DNA of 64,000 bases, from the NCBI GenBank assembly GCA_034770075.1, contig CM068384.1, forward strand, positions 102,300,433 to 102,364,432. Reading direction: 5' to 3'. A program made the position numbers and the translations under genes. This stretch comes from Aralia elata (lineage: Eukaryota; Streptophyta; Magnoliopsida; Apiales; Araliaceae). Below are positions 1-10,051 of the stretch, in pieces (within the stretch, counting starts at the first letter, position 1; the number at the start of each line of letters is the position of its first letter). The notes below the pieces were generated by a model. That model made no database searches and was not told the DNA's origin. It saw only the letters and a list, made by a program, of their open reading frames with translations.

Positions 1-2606
1 GTAATCATAACTAAAAAAATTATATTCTATTCAAAATATTTAGCTTAATAACAGATTGAAAAAACCTATGATATATAATTTAAGAATTTATTAATTAAAT
101 AAATATTTAATAATTTAATAACTACCATTATCTTCTCAAAATTTTAAATAAATATTCATTTCACATTCAATTAATTATCATAATACACCATTATTCAAGT
201 ATCATAATAAACCATTATCTATGTTGCTCGTGCTTCGCATGGGAAATTGGTGAGCTTGTTTGAATAAGAATATAGGCAACTTAATTACATAGATAAGCCA
301 AGTTAACAAATCTCCTCTATTTCCTTCAGGACCTATGTTTAATGAAGACATGATGATCTTTAAAAAAATAATCTAAATTTTTGTTTAATAAGTTAACAAC
401 ACAAATAAAAAATAATACTACCTCCGTTCCGAATTATATGATAATTATTGACTTTTGAAAGTCAATTTAAGACATTTTCCACTCAAAATTGAGATGGTTC
501 ATTTAAAATTATTAAAAAAATAAATTTTACAATGAATAGTACTTGTTAAATAGTTTAGAAATTTCATCGTTATATCAATTGAAAGAATTCAATTTTAATT
601 TGAAAATGTCTTAGTTTGACCTTAAAAATCAATAATATTATTAATTTTGGAACGGATGGGGTAAGTAGAATTAAATAGCATTTACCTTGGAGAGAAAAAA
701 AATTCAAAATATTTTGGTGTGATTTTTTTAATTAGTGGATTGGGAACCAAAAGAATTCAATCAAAGGTTTTATATTGGATAATTTGGGTACAAAAATGAT
801 ATTTTAAAGAAGATATAGATATTGAAACTAAACTCACTTGCTTTTAGGCTAGTGGAATACACTCTCAGTTAATTTGGATGGATTTGAGTTAGTTTGCTAT
901 GTTTATGAAACTGCGTGTGGTTAAAAGTGTAATTTCGTGTATGTACACACCTAGGGGGGGTGAATAGGTGTCTAAACTGAAGTGAACAATAATGTCAAAT
1001 TTTAAATTTTCTGCAATAGATATAAATCAGACAGGTAAGGCTATCTGCTTTAGGTTAATTTTAGATACAATCAGACAGGTTACCCTGTTTGGATTAGTAT
1101 ATTTCTCAAAGACGAACAGAAAGTGCAGAATATAAACGAGCAGACTAAGCAGGATAATAAAGATAAATCACACCAAGATTTTTTACATGGTTCAGCCCTT
1201 AACCTCTAACTAATGACCTAATCCACGTTCAATACCAATTGGTATTAAAGACTCTTTTTATTAAATAAACTTTTCAATACACAATACAAAAACTTCCCTG
1301 TTCAAAGTAAGCTTTCCAATGATGGACACCACTGCCCCTTTGCACCTCTGCAACCTTTCTTACCACTGAGACATTTGCACCACTACAACCTTGAAAGCTC
1401 TATAAGAACAGATCATATCAACTAATGGATTAACCAAGCCAAACAAAGCTTTAATTCAGACTTTAAATACAAGAAAATATTATTACAGTAGACTCTTATT
1501 TCCAGCCACAAGGAATTAAAACCAATATAATGAATAGGTGGAAATAAACAATAAAAGCTCTCAATAGGATTCTTCACTGAATAGTAGTGTGAGATAGCTT
1601 CTTCTCTTTTCTCCTTTTTGCCATGAAGGATGTTATATAGAATAGTAAGCAACAACTATAAAATTGTTAGCAAATAAAATCCCATGATATTAGCAAACAA
1701 TTAATCCCATGATATCAACAACTAATTAATTTCAACGGATATATAAAAATATCAGCTATATACAAATATGATTCCCAAGGAACTGAAAAAGCTAAAATAT
1801 AGGAACAAGGAAGTATATTGGATAAAGTTTGTTTCATTCCAATAAAAAGAGTCGTTACCTGACTCCTTTCCAATTCATAGTCGTTACCTTTTAAGACTCC
1901 TTATGATTGCATATAACCAGGACATGATATATACGTGATATCTTTCCAAAAATGATAATAATATGAATTTAAAGTCTGTTGCCCTCATTAGCCGAGGAGT
2001 ATAATATATATTGAAGAGACCATCACATGATTCTAGCAGTATAATATCCAACGGATATAATATCCACAACAACTATAAAAATAAAGAAATCAAATCAAAC
2101 TCAATAGCTGATTTCAAGGAGAGAAATAGACTGAATAAAATCCTCAAACATATATGCTAGTCAAGATGGTTTCCTTAATAGACTCCTAATCAAATTGCAT
2201 ATTTTTATTTTATAATATATTAAAGATTTTTCCAATAATAACTTGAATATAAAATCTGTAGGCAACATGCAATCCCAAATTTAGTAGGAAGATACTAATA
2301 GACTATAATTCCATTCTTGGGCCAATAAAGAAAATAACTTATACCATACAAGACTAGTCCATGCAATTTAAATAAGTTCATTTCAAAGAGACCAAACACA
2401 AGTATATTTACTGAATATAAACCCAATAATATTGTCATTATTAAAATCATAAAAGATATAAATCAACAAAAAGTTCACTTTTAAACTATAGATAGCTACA
2501 AGTAATTTTGAATCAATCACATGTAGTTATTTGCAATTTACTCTAAAATTAACATGGTTTGATAAGTAGTTGCCAGTTTTGCAATAAACACTTGCACTTG
2601 TACTTG
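1..2606. other. Intergenic DNA upstream of the nested retrotransposons, no gene seen
   Basis: I see no coding region here apart from short chance frames. The stretch holds a Stowaway-like MITE (listed separately). At 945-970 there is a motif, CCTAGGGGGGGTGAATAGG, followed near 1181-1202 by a segment reading acatggttcagcccttaacc. I remember similar motif pairs from dispersed plant repeats, but I cannot assign a family. The rest is AT-rich sequence with no recognised protein similarity in six frames. Confidence 0.6.
416..667. mobile_element. Stowaway-like MITE
   Basis: A roughly 248-bp element at 418-665 has termini CTACCTCCGTTCC and, read from the other strand, CTTACCCCATCCGTTCC. It is flanked by TA on both sides (416-417 and 666-667). 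The termini resemble the Stowaway consensus CTCCCTCCGTCCC of Tc1/Mariner-type MITEs, which insert at TA. The interior shows an inverted relationship (gactttt...gaaagtc, and rising and falling 'tcaataat'/'attattga' motifs) and has no ORF. Related copies lie at 31497 and 57320. Confidence 0.7.
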
Positions 2607-2611
2607 AAATT

Positions 2612-3233
2612 TGTTGGAATATTGGTTAACATGAAATGATGTGGTTTCCATGTGCATGTGGAGGAAAAAGGAGAAATGTCTTCCACATGTGCAAAAGAGA
2701 AAAATCAAGTGGAAAGCCACGGTTGGTAGCCTACCTTGTTTAGGTAGTATACTTTGTTTGACATTAGCTCCTTAGAAAAGAAGGAAAAGAAGTGCATTGT
2801 TAGTGGGTTAGGTAGAGAATGGTGGAAAACGTGTAGGAGGTTTTTTACCTATATATTTGTATCCTCCATTATGCTAACTTATGGAATAAGTTACTCCACC
2901 ATCTGAGAGGATGAGGGATAAGGAGGGAGATAGAATCCTTCTGTGAGCTATCCAAGGTAGAGAGATAAGAGGTATCCAAGTGCTAGAAAATTTTGTGTAG
3001 GAAAATTTTGTTAGGAAAGAATTATCTTTCTTAGGTGGATGTGAGAAAATTTTTGAGAGTGTGAGTGATTGTAATATTATTCACATAGTAAATTTTCTCT
3101 GGTTGTCTTTGGCAATGAAAGTGGTTTTTTCTCCGGCTTTGGAGTTTCCACTATAATTCTTGTATTGTGTGATTGTATTCTAAATTCTCAATTTCTTATT
3201 TCTCTATATCGTGAGACGTTATAATTCCCAACA
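2612..3233 (+). repeat. LTR 1 of the three-LTR Copia-like element
   Basis: 622 bp with terminal inverted TGTTGGAAT/ATTCCCAACA. A TATA-like segment (cctatatatttgta) is near 2850. Just after the LTR, AATCAAAGC looks like a degenerate tRNA-Met primer site (family form TGGTATCAGAGC). Confidence 0.85.
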
Positions 3234-3908
3234 AATCAAAGCTTTTGGTTCACGCCGTTGGTGTCTCCAACGGGTACGATCCGTTTAAAGAAAAATGTCT
3301 GGCATGAAAATCGATATAGAGAAATTCGATGGGAGAATTATTTTTTGGCTTGTGGCAAAGTCAAGTCAAAGATGTGATGATTCAATCTAAGTTACACAAG
3401 GCGTTCAGTATGAACGGATCCTCATGGCATGCCGCTAGTATCCAAAGTTGCCATGAAAGAGCATGTGTTATCACTAGCTGGTTTTTTGCACGCGGGCATT
3501 GGTTGACATTGATGCAAGGTGTGTGGTGATGTCGATGGCTCATGTACTTTCGGGAAAGCCAACGTGAAAGTAGCACCATAATTTTTTAGCAAGTTTGTTC
3601 GACATGAAATCTTAGAATGGTTGATTCTGAGTGGTGTATGTGTAAACATGAAATCTTAGAATGGTTGATTCTGAGTGGAGGTATACTCTTTATGGTGGAG
3701 TATGATAATTCTCTATATTGAGAATTATGACTATTGGTGAAGACAGTGATAACATAAGTTATGAAAAATCTTAGAATGGTTGATTCTGAGTGGAGGTGTA
3801 CTCTTCCTGATGGAGTATGATAATTCTCTATGCGGAGAATTATGACTGTTGGTAAAGACAGTGATAGCAGAGCTATGATGATCATTTAATTTTACCCAAG
3901 GTGGAGTT
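3234..3908 (+). pseudogene. Internally deleted Copia body with gag start fragment
   Basis: From 3296 the frame reads MSGMKIDIEKFDG, the usual beginning of plant Ty1/copia gag. It then shifts by one base near 3340 and continues in the next frame as FGLWQSQVKDVMIQSKLHKA (within 3329-3529), the conserved 'LW...K..L...L.KAL' gag motif. Past about 3530 the body jumps to 3' untranslated-type sequence with two roughly 120-bp imperfect repeats containing cttagaatggttgattctg (3604-3870). The polypurine-like aaggtggag lies directly before LTR 2. Pol is absent. The same truncated arrangement occurs in the second body, so the deletion preceded amplification. Confidence 0.8.
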
Positions 3909-4548
3909 TGTTGGAATATTGGTTAAAATGAAATGATGTGGTTTCTATGTGCGTGTGGAGGAAAAAGGAGAAATGTCTTTCACATGTGCTTTCACATGTG
4001 CAAAAGAGAAAAATCAAGTGGAAAGCCACGGTTGGTAGCCTACCTTGTTTAGGTAGTATACTTTGTTTGACATTAGCTCCTTGGAAAAGAAGGAAAAGAA
4101 GTGCATGTGCATTGTTAGTGGGTTAGGTAGAGAATGGTGGAAAACGTGTAGGAGGTTTTTTGCCTATATATTTGTATCCTCCATTATGCTAACTTATGGA
4201 ATAAGTTACTCCACCATCTGAGAGGATGAGGGATAAGGAGGGAGATAGAATCCTTCTGTGAGCTATCTAAGGTAGAGAGATAAGAGGTATCCAAGTGCTA
4301 GAAAATTTTGTGTAGGAAAATTTTGTTAGGAAAGAATTATCTTTCTTAGGTGGATGTGAGAAAATTTTTGAGAGTGTGAGTGATTGTAATATTATTCACA
4401 TAGTAAATTTTCTCTGATTGTCTTTGGCAATGAAAGTGGTTTTTTCTCCGGCTTTGGAGTTTCCACTATAATTCTTGTATTGTGTGATTGTATTCTAAAT
4501 TCTCAATTTCTTATTTCTCTATATCGTGAGACGTTACAATTCCCAACA
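3909..4548 (+). repeat. LTR 2 of the three-LTR Copia-like element
   Basis: 640 bp, nearly identical to LTR 1 except for small insertions such as an extra 'ctttcacatgtg' near 3980 and 'tgcatg' near 4105. It is followed by the same primer-site relic and gag start as LTR 1. Confidence 0.85.
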
Positions 4549-4848
4549 AATCAAAGCTTTTGGTTCACGCCGTTGGTGTCTCCAACGGGTACGATCCGTT
4601 TAAAGAAAAATTTGTGGCATGAAAATCGATATAGAGAAATTCGATAGGAGAATTAATTTTTGGCTTGTGGAAAAGTCAAGTCAAAGATGTGATGATTCAA
4701 TCTAAGTTACGCAAGGCGTTCAGTATGAACGGATCCTCATGGCATGCCGCTAGTATCCAAAGTTGCCATGAAAGAGGATGTGTTATCACTAGCGGGTTTT
4801 TTACACGCGGGCATTGGTTGGCATTGATGCAAGGTGTATTGTGATGTC
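4549..4848 (+). pseudogene. Second Copia body, left part (gag fragment)
   Basis: Repeats the gag-start region of the first body (gag MKIDIEKFD near 4620). It breaks off at ATGTC (4844-4848), where element A inserted. The matching right part resumes at 20994 with ATGTCGATGGC. In the first body the same sequence is continuous across 3525-3540, which proves the junction. Confidence 0.8.
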
Positions 4849-5108
4849 TGTGGTGCCCCAAAACCCGGGTCCCTTGAACCTCGGACCTGGTGCGTCACGA
4901 TACATCATATTTACAACTACTGCGGAAGATATAAACATAAATTGTTTATACAATAAACTCTGCTAAATATTCCAAGGTCTCTAACATTTATTTTAATACA
5001 TATTTACCTTTAGATTCATAAAAAGGTTTACACAATTAACTTACATCAAATAACTAATTTGGTTATCATGCATAACACTATAATCTTGTTCTTTGCTTCT
5101 GTCTCTAT

Positions 5109-6330
5109 CCTTCCTCGAATATTCACCTTAAATCTGAAATTTGTTATCATGATATAGCAAGGGTGAGCAACTATTTTGCCCAGCAAGTTTAAATACAAGA
5201 AAGATATATTGTGATTGAAATAATGAATAAGCTTTAGAATTTTTTTCAACAACATAATAATTGCGAAAGAGCATAAGTCAAAATTTTGAATGATTGAATT
5301 TAATAATACACGGTGTCAATAATGACCATGAACCAATTTACCTAAACCTTAAGGTAATGAAGGTGGTCAGCCTTTCATCCCTGATGAACATATGCAACAT
5401 GCACTAAGTGCGAATCAATAATCATAGATGTGGAATAATCAACAATAATTATCCACTAACATACTCGAAAGATAATAACTCGAGTTCGAGTTAGGGAACT
5501 TGCTTAATATAAAAGTTGAGTAAGATGGAACTTGCCTGTATCGTCGATTACTGCTATGCAATCTAACTAAATCTCTTATGAAAGACCTATCAGTTATAAG
5601 ATTGATCTTTCAATTAGCATCACATATATCACCTTATAATATCATTTCTTTATTAGTAAATTATCTAACATTTAACCACATAATCAAATATTAGATAACA
5701 TCTTAGCACCATACACATTTATAATTCTAAAACTAGCACACATCGAGTCTTTAACAGTGTTCAATATAGTATGCCGAGTGGTTTCCCACAAACAACCAAC
5801 AAACTAGTTTCCACCTCGTCTACACTGTTTTCACAATGAGTTAGATCGGTTGCTAGTTCGTATATACCTCCGCTCCCTGAAAGAATCGTTTAGCCCAACT
5901 ACTACGCATCAACTATTAAAGAACACGACTGTACTACTACTTTATCATAAACCTTTTGACTTAACACTAAGTCTCTCATTTTATAAATTCTTCTTTATAA
6001 TCCATTAAGCCTGAATACCTAATCCAGCAAGTTGGATTATCCAAACATACCAATCCAGCAACCTGGATTCAAACTATCCTACAATCCAACAAGCTGGATT
6101 CACTAATTCAGCAAACCGAATACACCTATTCAGTAAGCTGGATCATTAATTCAGTAAGTTGAATACCACAATCCAGCAATGCTAGATTCAAACTGTAATT
6201 CCTATTTAATATATCAAATTTTCAATTCATCAAACCAAATAATACTACAACAAATCGAATGCTAAAACATTAAACCAAATATGAATACAGCAAACCGGAT
6301 TGGGAGCTGCATTCTTAAAATGACTTAACC
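5109..6330 (-). repeat. LTR-A segment shared with copy 2 (39597-40828)
   Basis: Aligns along its length with 39597-40828 with scattered substitutions. It contains a conserved 'gggtgagcaa...cccagcaag' segment and an array of AATCCAGCAAGCTGGATTC palindromes. No coding potential is seen. The short frames here, including one of 69 codons on the minus strand at 5046-5255, have no recognisable similarity. Confidence 0.75.
6018..6195. repeat. Palindromic AATCCAGCAAGCTGGATT array in LTR A
   Basis: Seven or so imperfect copies of a self-complementary unit (ATCCAGCAAGYTGGAT, with AATTCAGCAAACCGAAT-type variants) are spaced about 20-35 bases apart. The same array is kept at about 40520-40690. Each unit can form a short hairpin. 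Confidence 0.75.
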
Positions 6331-7007
6331 TCTTTTAATAATCAATCTTTATTTTCTTCAAGTTTTGCCACACATATGTACATATATTCCATACTTAAAA
6401 ATACCTTCCTTATGAAGTTTTTCAATTTCCTTTAACATTTTTTCAAACGTCCGTTTTAACTTTCAAAACTAAAAAAAATGATTACTATCTTGCACAACTC
6501 CGATGACTCCAAATTTTTGATAGAATCTTATACACATTAACATGAGGTTCCAATTAAAATTTTGTGGCCATCGGAGTTATAGAACTCCAGTTATAGCTGT
6601 TTTCGTCGGAAAACTCTTAGTTTTTGTTTTGGCCATAACTCGATCGATACAACTCGAAATTCGACCATCTTTGTACAGGAGCTACATAACTCCCTATATT
6701 TTCAGTGACAAAAGGCCTGAATTTATTTCCTTTGGTAAAGGGTCCAAACAATGCACGGTGGTGATAGGACAACGGGAATTGTCCATTTTTCATAACCTCA
6801 TTTTCTCGACAGTTTTACTAAATAATTTGTTTTAAAAATGTTTTGCTCCATAAAATGACTCAATTTCGTGAGTCTAACTATAAAACTTCGAGATCTACAA
6901 CTTTCGTGTTTACATGATCTTCAAATTCCAAACACACGAGGCTGCACACCTCAAGGAATGACTAAATTAAAACTGTCTCGCGAGAAAACTGACTGACATA
7001 CCCTAGC
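6331..7007. other. LTR-A segment; second half shared with copy 2
   Basis: 6331-6519 is unique to copy 1. From 6520 the sequence matches 47432 onward in copy 2 (atagaatcttatacac). A 97-codon open frame at 6542-6835 has a 103-codon counterpart at 47454-47765. It lies inside the LTR, has no recognised domain, and I do not call it a gene. Confidence 0.6.
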
Positions 7008-8035
7008 TGTGACACCCCCAAATCCGAGAACTTCATTTCCCCAAGATTTGGTGTTCCCTATCCAAATACATCACATCATATCTAACTACCCATGCAAATA
7101 TAAATGAAAACTTTTAAATAAAATAGAAATCTCCCATTAAAAGGTTACAACATCATTAGTAAATAAATCCCAGGTCATCTAACCTTAAATAAACATCAAT
7201 GTGGAAACATAAATGAAGTCTATTACATAAACTTCATTTAATCAAATAAAACAAGTCTTCATCACTTGTTTGCTTTTCCTTTGCCCTTACTAGTGGACGG
7301 CTCATCAGTTCTTTCAACTTTAGCTGCAATGTTATTATGCAAGGGTGAGCAATGATTGTCCAGCAAGTATAACAACAACAGTAATACTAACATGCGAAAT
7401 TGTGACGCCCCCAAAATAGGTCCACACAACCCATTTTGAGTCGCGAATAACATTCTACAAAAATACAAATACGAATTTTCCCATATACAACTAATATTTG
7501 TCGTGCAAAATACGACCACACATATACTGTGACTTTTCAAACAAATATCGTACCGTATGGTACCACAGTATCCAAACCCAAATTATTACAATGCCGTAAA
7601 AAGACGGCAACACACGTTTTAAGTCTCGAGTACAATTATTATTAAACTATGCTATAACTTAATGAGGACAACCAATAACTCGGACCATTACTCCCCTCCC
7701 CGGCTAGTCCCAGCTACATTTTCCTTTCCTGAGAAGAACAATGGGACAAAACTGAAAAGGGTGAGCTCAAATAGCCCAGTAAGAAAATATCATGACTAAG
7801 ATAATGAAGAATAAAAATTTTCTTTAGTCTTCAACAATAATAAATCAGAGATTTAAAGATATTATATTTGTTCAACAACAACAACTGCAGCGGAACGAAC
7901 AATCCATTAGTAGAGTCAAGTAGATTATAATATCTACCATCTTCTATAAGTTAAAGGATCACCACCAATATTTTATCCCAGTAACACCAATCAATAATTC
8001 ATGTTTATGAACAACCAAATCAACAATTTATTATT

Positions 8036-8256
8036 CAACAGCCTCTCTTTGCACTATGTGCCAAAGATATTTATTTGTAACATCACCGGTCATGATCATG
8101 CCAAACGCCAGTTCATCTTTGCACTACGGGCCAAAGAGAACTTTCACCATACACCTTTGTTTGTAACACCAAAAGTCATGATTATACCAATACACAGTTT
8201 GGTCAAAATCATGTCACGCCAGTTCATCGTTGCTCTACGGGCCAAAGAGAACTAAT
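8036..8256. repeat. Tandem repeat, about 90-100 bp unit, in LTR C
   Basis: Three imperfect units centre on 'tttgcactacgggccaaaga' (near 8046, 8117 and 8229) with 'gtcatgat' spacers. The open frame 8001-8255 is a by-product of this repetition. Confidence 0.7.
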
Positions 8257-8667
8257 ACCACAATTTAAGTATGAGGATGAGGATGATGACAATCATACAG
8301 TGAGATTAAGGATAAGAAAAGCTCTATAATTTAATCAGTATCAAAGATTGACCAAATTTCCAGCACGATGACCAAATTGTGGAGTCAAATTCAAGAATGA
8401 TATTCCAGAAATTATTTCATGCTTCAACTATAACGTATAAAATGAAATAGAAAGATTCAAGTGAAAAGATATTAGATGAAGCACAAACTATTAAGGATAT
8501 TCTACTAATTTTCAAGGATTTTCTCCATTTAAAAATAAGGTTTTGGAAACAAACAAAGATTTCTTATCATAAATGGAGAAATGTGAAAGAAAAAGATATC
8601 CCTTAAAGAGTACAAAAGAAATGATACGTTATATGAGTATAACAGAATATATGAAACTGCAAATGGA

Positions 8668-8960
8668 TTTTCACCCGTCATGCGATAATTCGCGTAGACA
8701 GGTTATTTCCACAAAAGATTAATAAGTAATGAATAAAAAGGGTTATTCACTGGCATGCGTCAATCCGCACGGATAGGTTATACCCACAGATTAATAAGGA
8801 ATGAATACAAAGGGTTATTCACCAGGTACGACACTCGTACATACAGGTTATCCCCACAAAATAATAAGGAATGAATACAAAAGGATATTCACTAGGCATG
8901 CGTCATACCGCACAGACAGGTTATCCCCACAAAATAATACGTAATGAATAACAACCTTTA
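8668..8960. repeat. Tandem repeat, about 75 bp unit, four copies, in LTR C
   Basis: Four units read 'ggttattcac...catgcgtcat...cgcacagacaggttatccccacaaaataata...gaatgaata'. They begin near 8669, 8746, 8815 and 8889. They lie upstream of the LTR promoter on the opposite strand. Confidence 0.75.
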
Positions 8961-9207
8961 TGAGTATAATATCACTTACGAACATGAAAGCAAATGATAT
9001 TATATATGAGTATGAAAGAAATGATATTCCCTACCTTAGTTAACAAAAGCCTGGATGTTGCTTTCTATGAAGTTTACTAACTTTGGACAATACTAGTATT
9101 CTCACAAATACTCACAATAGCCTAGCACACTAAGAGAACTCAAGAAATGTAGAGAGAGAGGAAGTATAGGCAATGAAGGTGTGAAAATTTCTTAAACAAA
9201 CCCTCCT

Positions 9208-9215
9208 TATTTATA
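9208..9215 (-). promoter_or_regulatory. TATA box of LTR C (minus strand)
   Basis: The minus strand reads CCTATAAATAAGGAGGG, followed about 30-50 bases downstream by a CT-rich start region (cctctctctctacatttctt). This is a typical plant LTR core promoter and fixes the orientation of C. Confidence 0.65.
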
Positions 9216-9296
9216 GGAAAATCAAGGTGAGGGCATTTTGGTCTTTTCCCCAACTTTTCTTGGTTTATTACGCTTATACCCTTGGCATATTCTTTT

Positions 9297-9400
9297 AATA
9301 TCATCCATCTCTTTTTTCTTCAATTTATATCATCCATCCATTTTTTTCTTCAATTTATATCATCCATCCATTTTTTCTTCAATTTATATCATCCATCCAT
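9297..9400. repeat. Short tandem repeat, about 31 bp unit
   Basis: Four units of 'tatcatccatccattttttcttcaattta' with small length changes. No function is implied. Confidence 0.75.
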
Positions 9401-10051
9401 TTATTCAAAAAGATTAATCCATTATCAAAAGATAATTCCATTATCAAAAAGATAAACCATTATAAAAAAAATAACTCCATTATCACAATAAATCCCTTTT
9501 TCTGTATTATTGAGTTAAATGTATTAATATCACAGATAACATATACTCGCAATACTGACAACTAGATTATTCCCACGAAAGAGGGGGCCTTCCATAAAAA
9601 TGACGCGCAATTAAATAACCCCTTTCCTTGAAAGAATTTCTAGATATTGTCAATAATGCTAAAATATCCTATCAAATAATATGAGTTACAGTGTCGTGAC
9701 AAATAATAAAAATATTATGCAGATGCTACTGTAACAATTATTGAATCAAGATATTGTGCAATTGTTACTTTATCAATTATTGTATCAATAATATAAAACA
9801 TTGTGCGACACCGTGTGCTACTTACTGTTCTTTTTATCACCGGGTTTTTCAACAGTTATCGGTTAAAGTTTTGCCGCCAATTTCTATCACTTTCTATATC
9901 CGATAGTTAACCCGTTGTGGGGCCCACTATCATTGACAATATTGCCATTTCGGCGCCGTCGTACGGTACCGAATATAATATTTCCAGACAGAAAGAATAT
10001 TCCCCGACAAAAGAAATATTCCCCGACATACTGTTTATCAGATAATTTGCA

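Larger units (their letters stand above)
7401..10051 (-). mobile_element. LTR fragment C nested in B
   Basis: Begins TGTGACGCCCCCAAAATAGG after the pentamer GAAAT, closely resembling the inverted right end of element D (20805-20824). It contains 'gggtgagctcaaatagcccag' near 7760 and a convincing minus-strand promoter near 9211. I could not find a matching GAAAT or ...ACA right end, so the right boundary is an estimate placed at the next LTR-type start. Confidence 0.45.

Noticed and set aside
945..970. CCTAGGGGGGGTGAATAGG motif as a retroelement border
   Set aside because: Resembles a common plant repeat, but I found no partner terminus or target duplication, so no element is called.
1422..2720. 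Three minus-strand frames of 60-77 codons near the left edge
   Set aside because: No domain, no splice or start context. The last overlaps the first Copia LTR.
6542..6835. 97-codon frame with a 103-codon counterpart in copy 2
   Set aside because: Shared only because the LTR is duplicated. No recognised domain.
8668..8960. Regular direct repeats that could suggest a CRISPR-like array
   Set aside because: Unit divergence, lack of constant spacers and the plant LTR context show ordinary tandem repetition.
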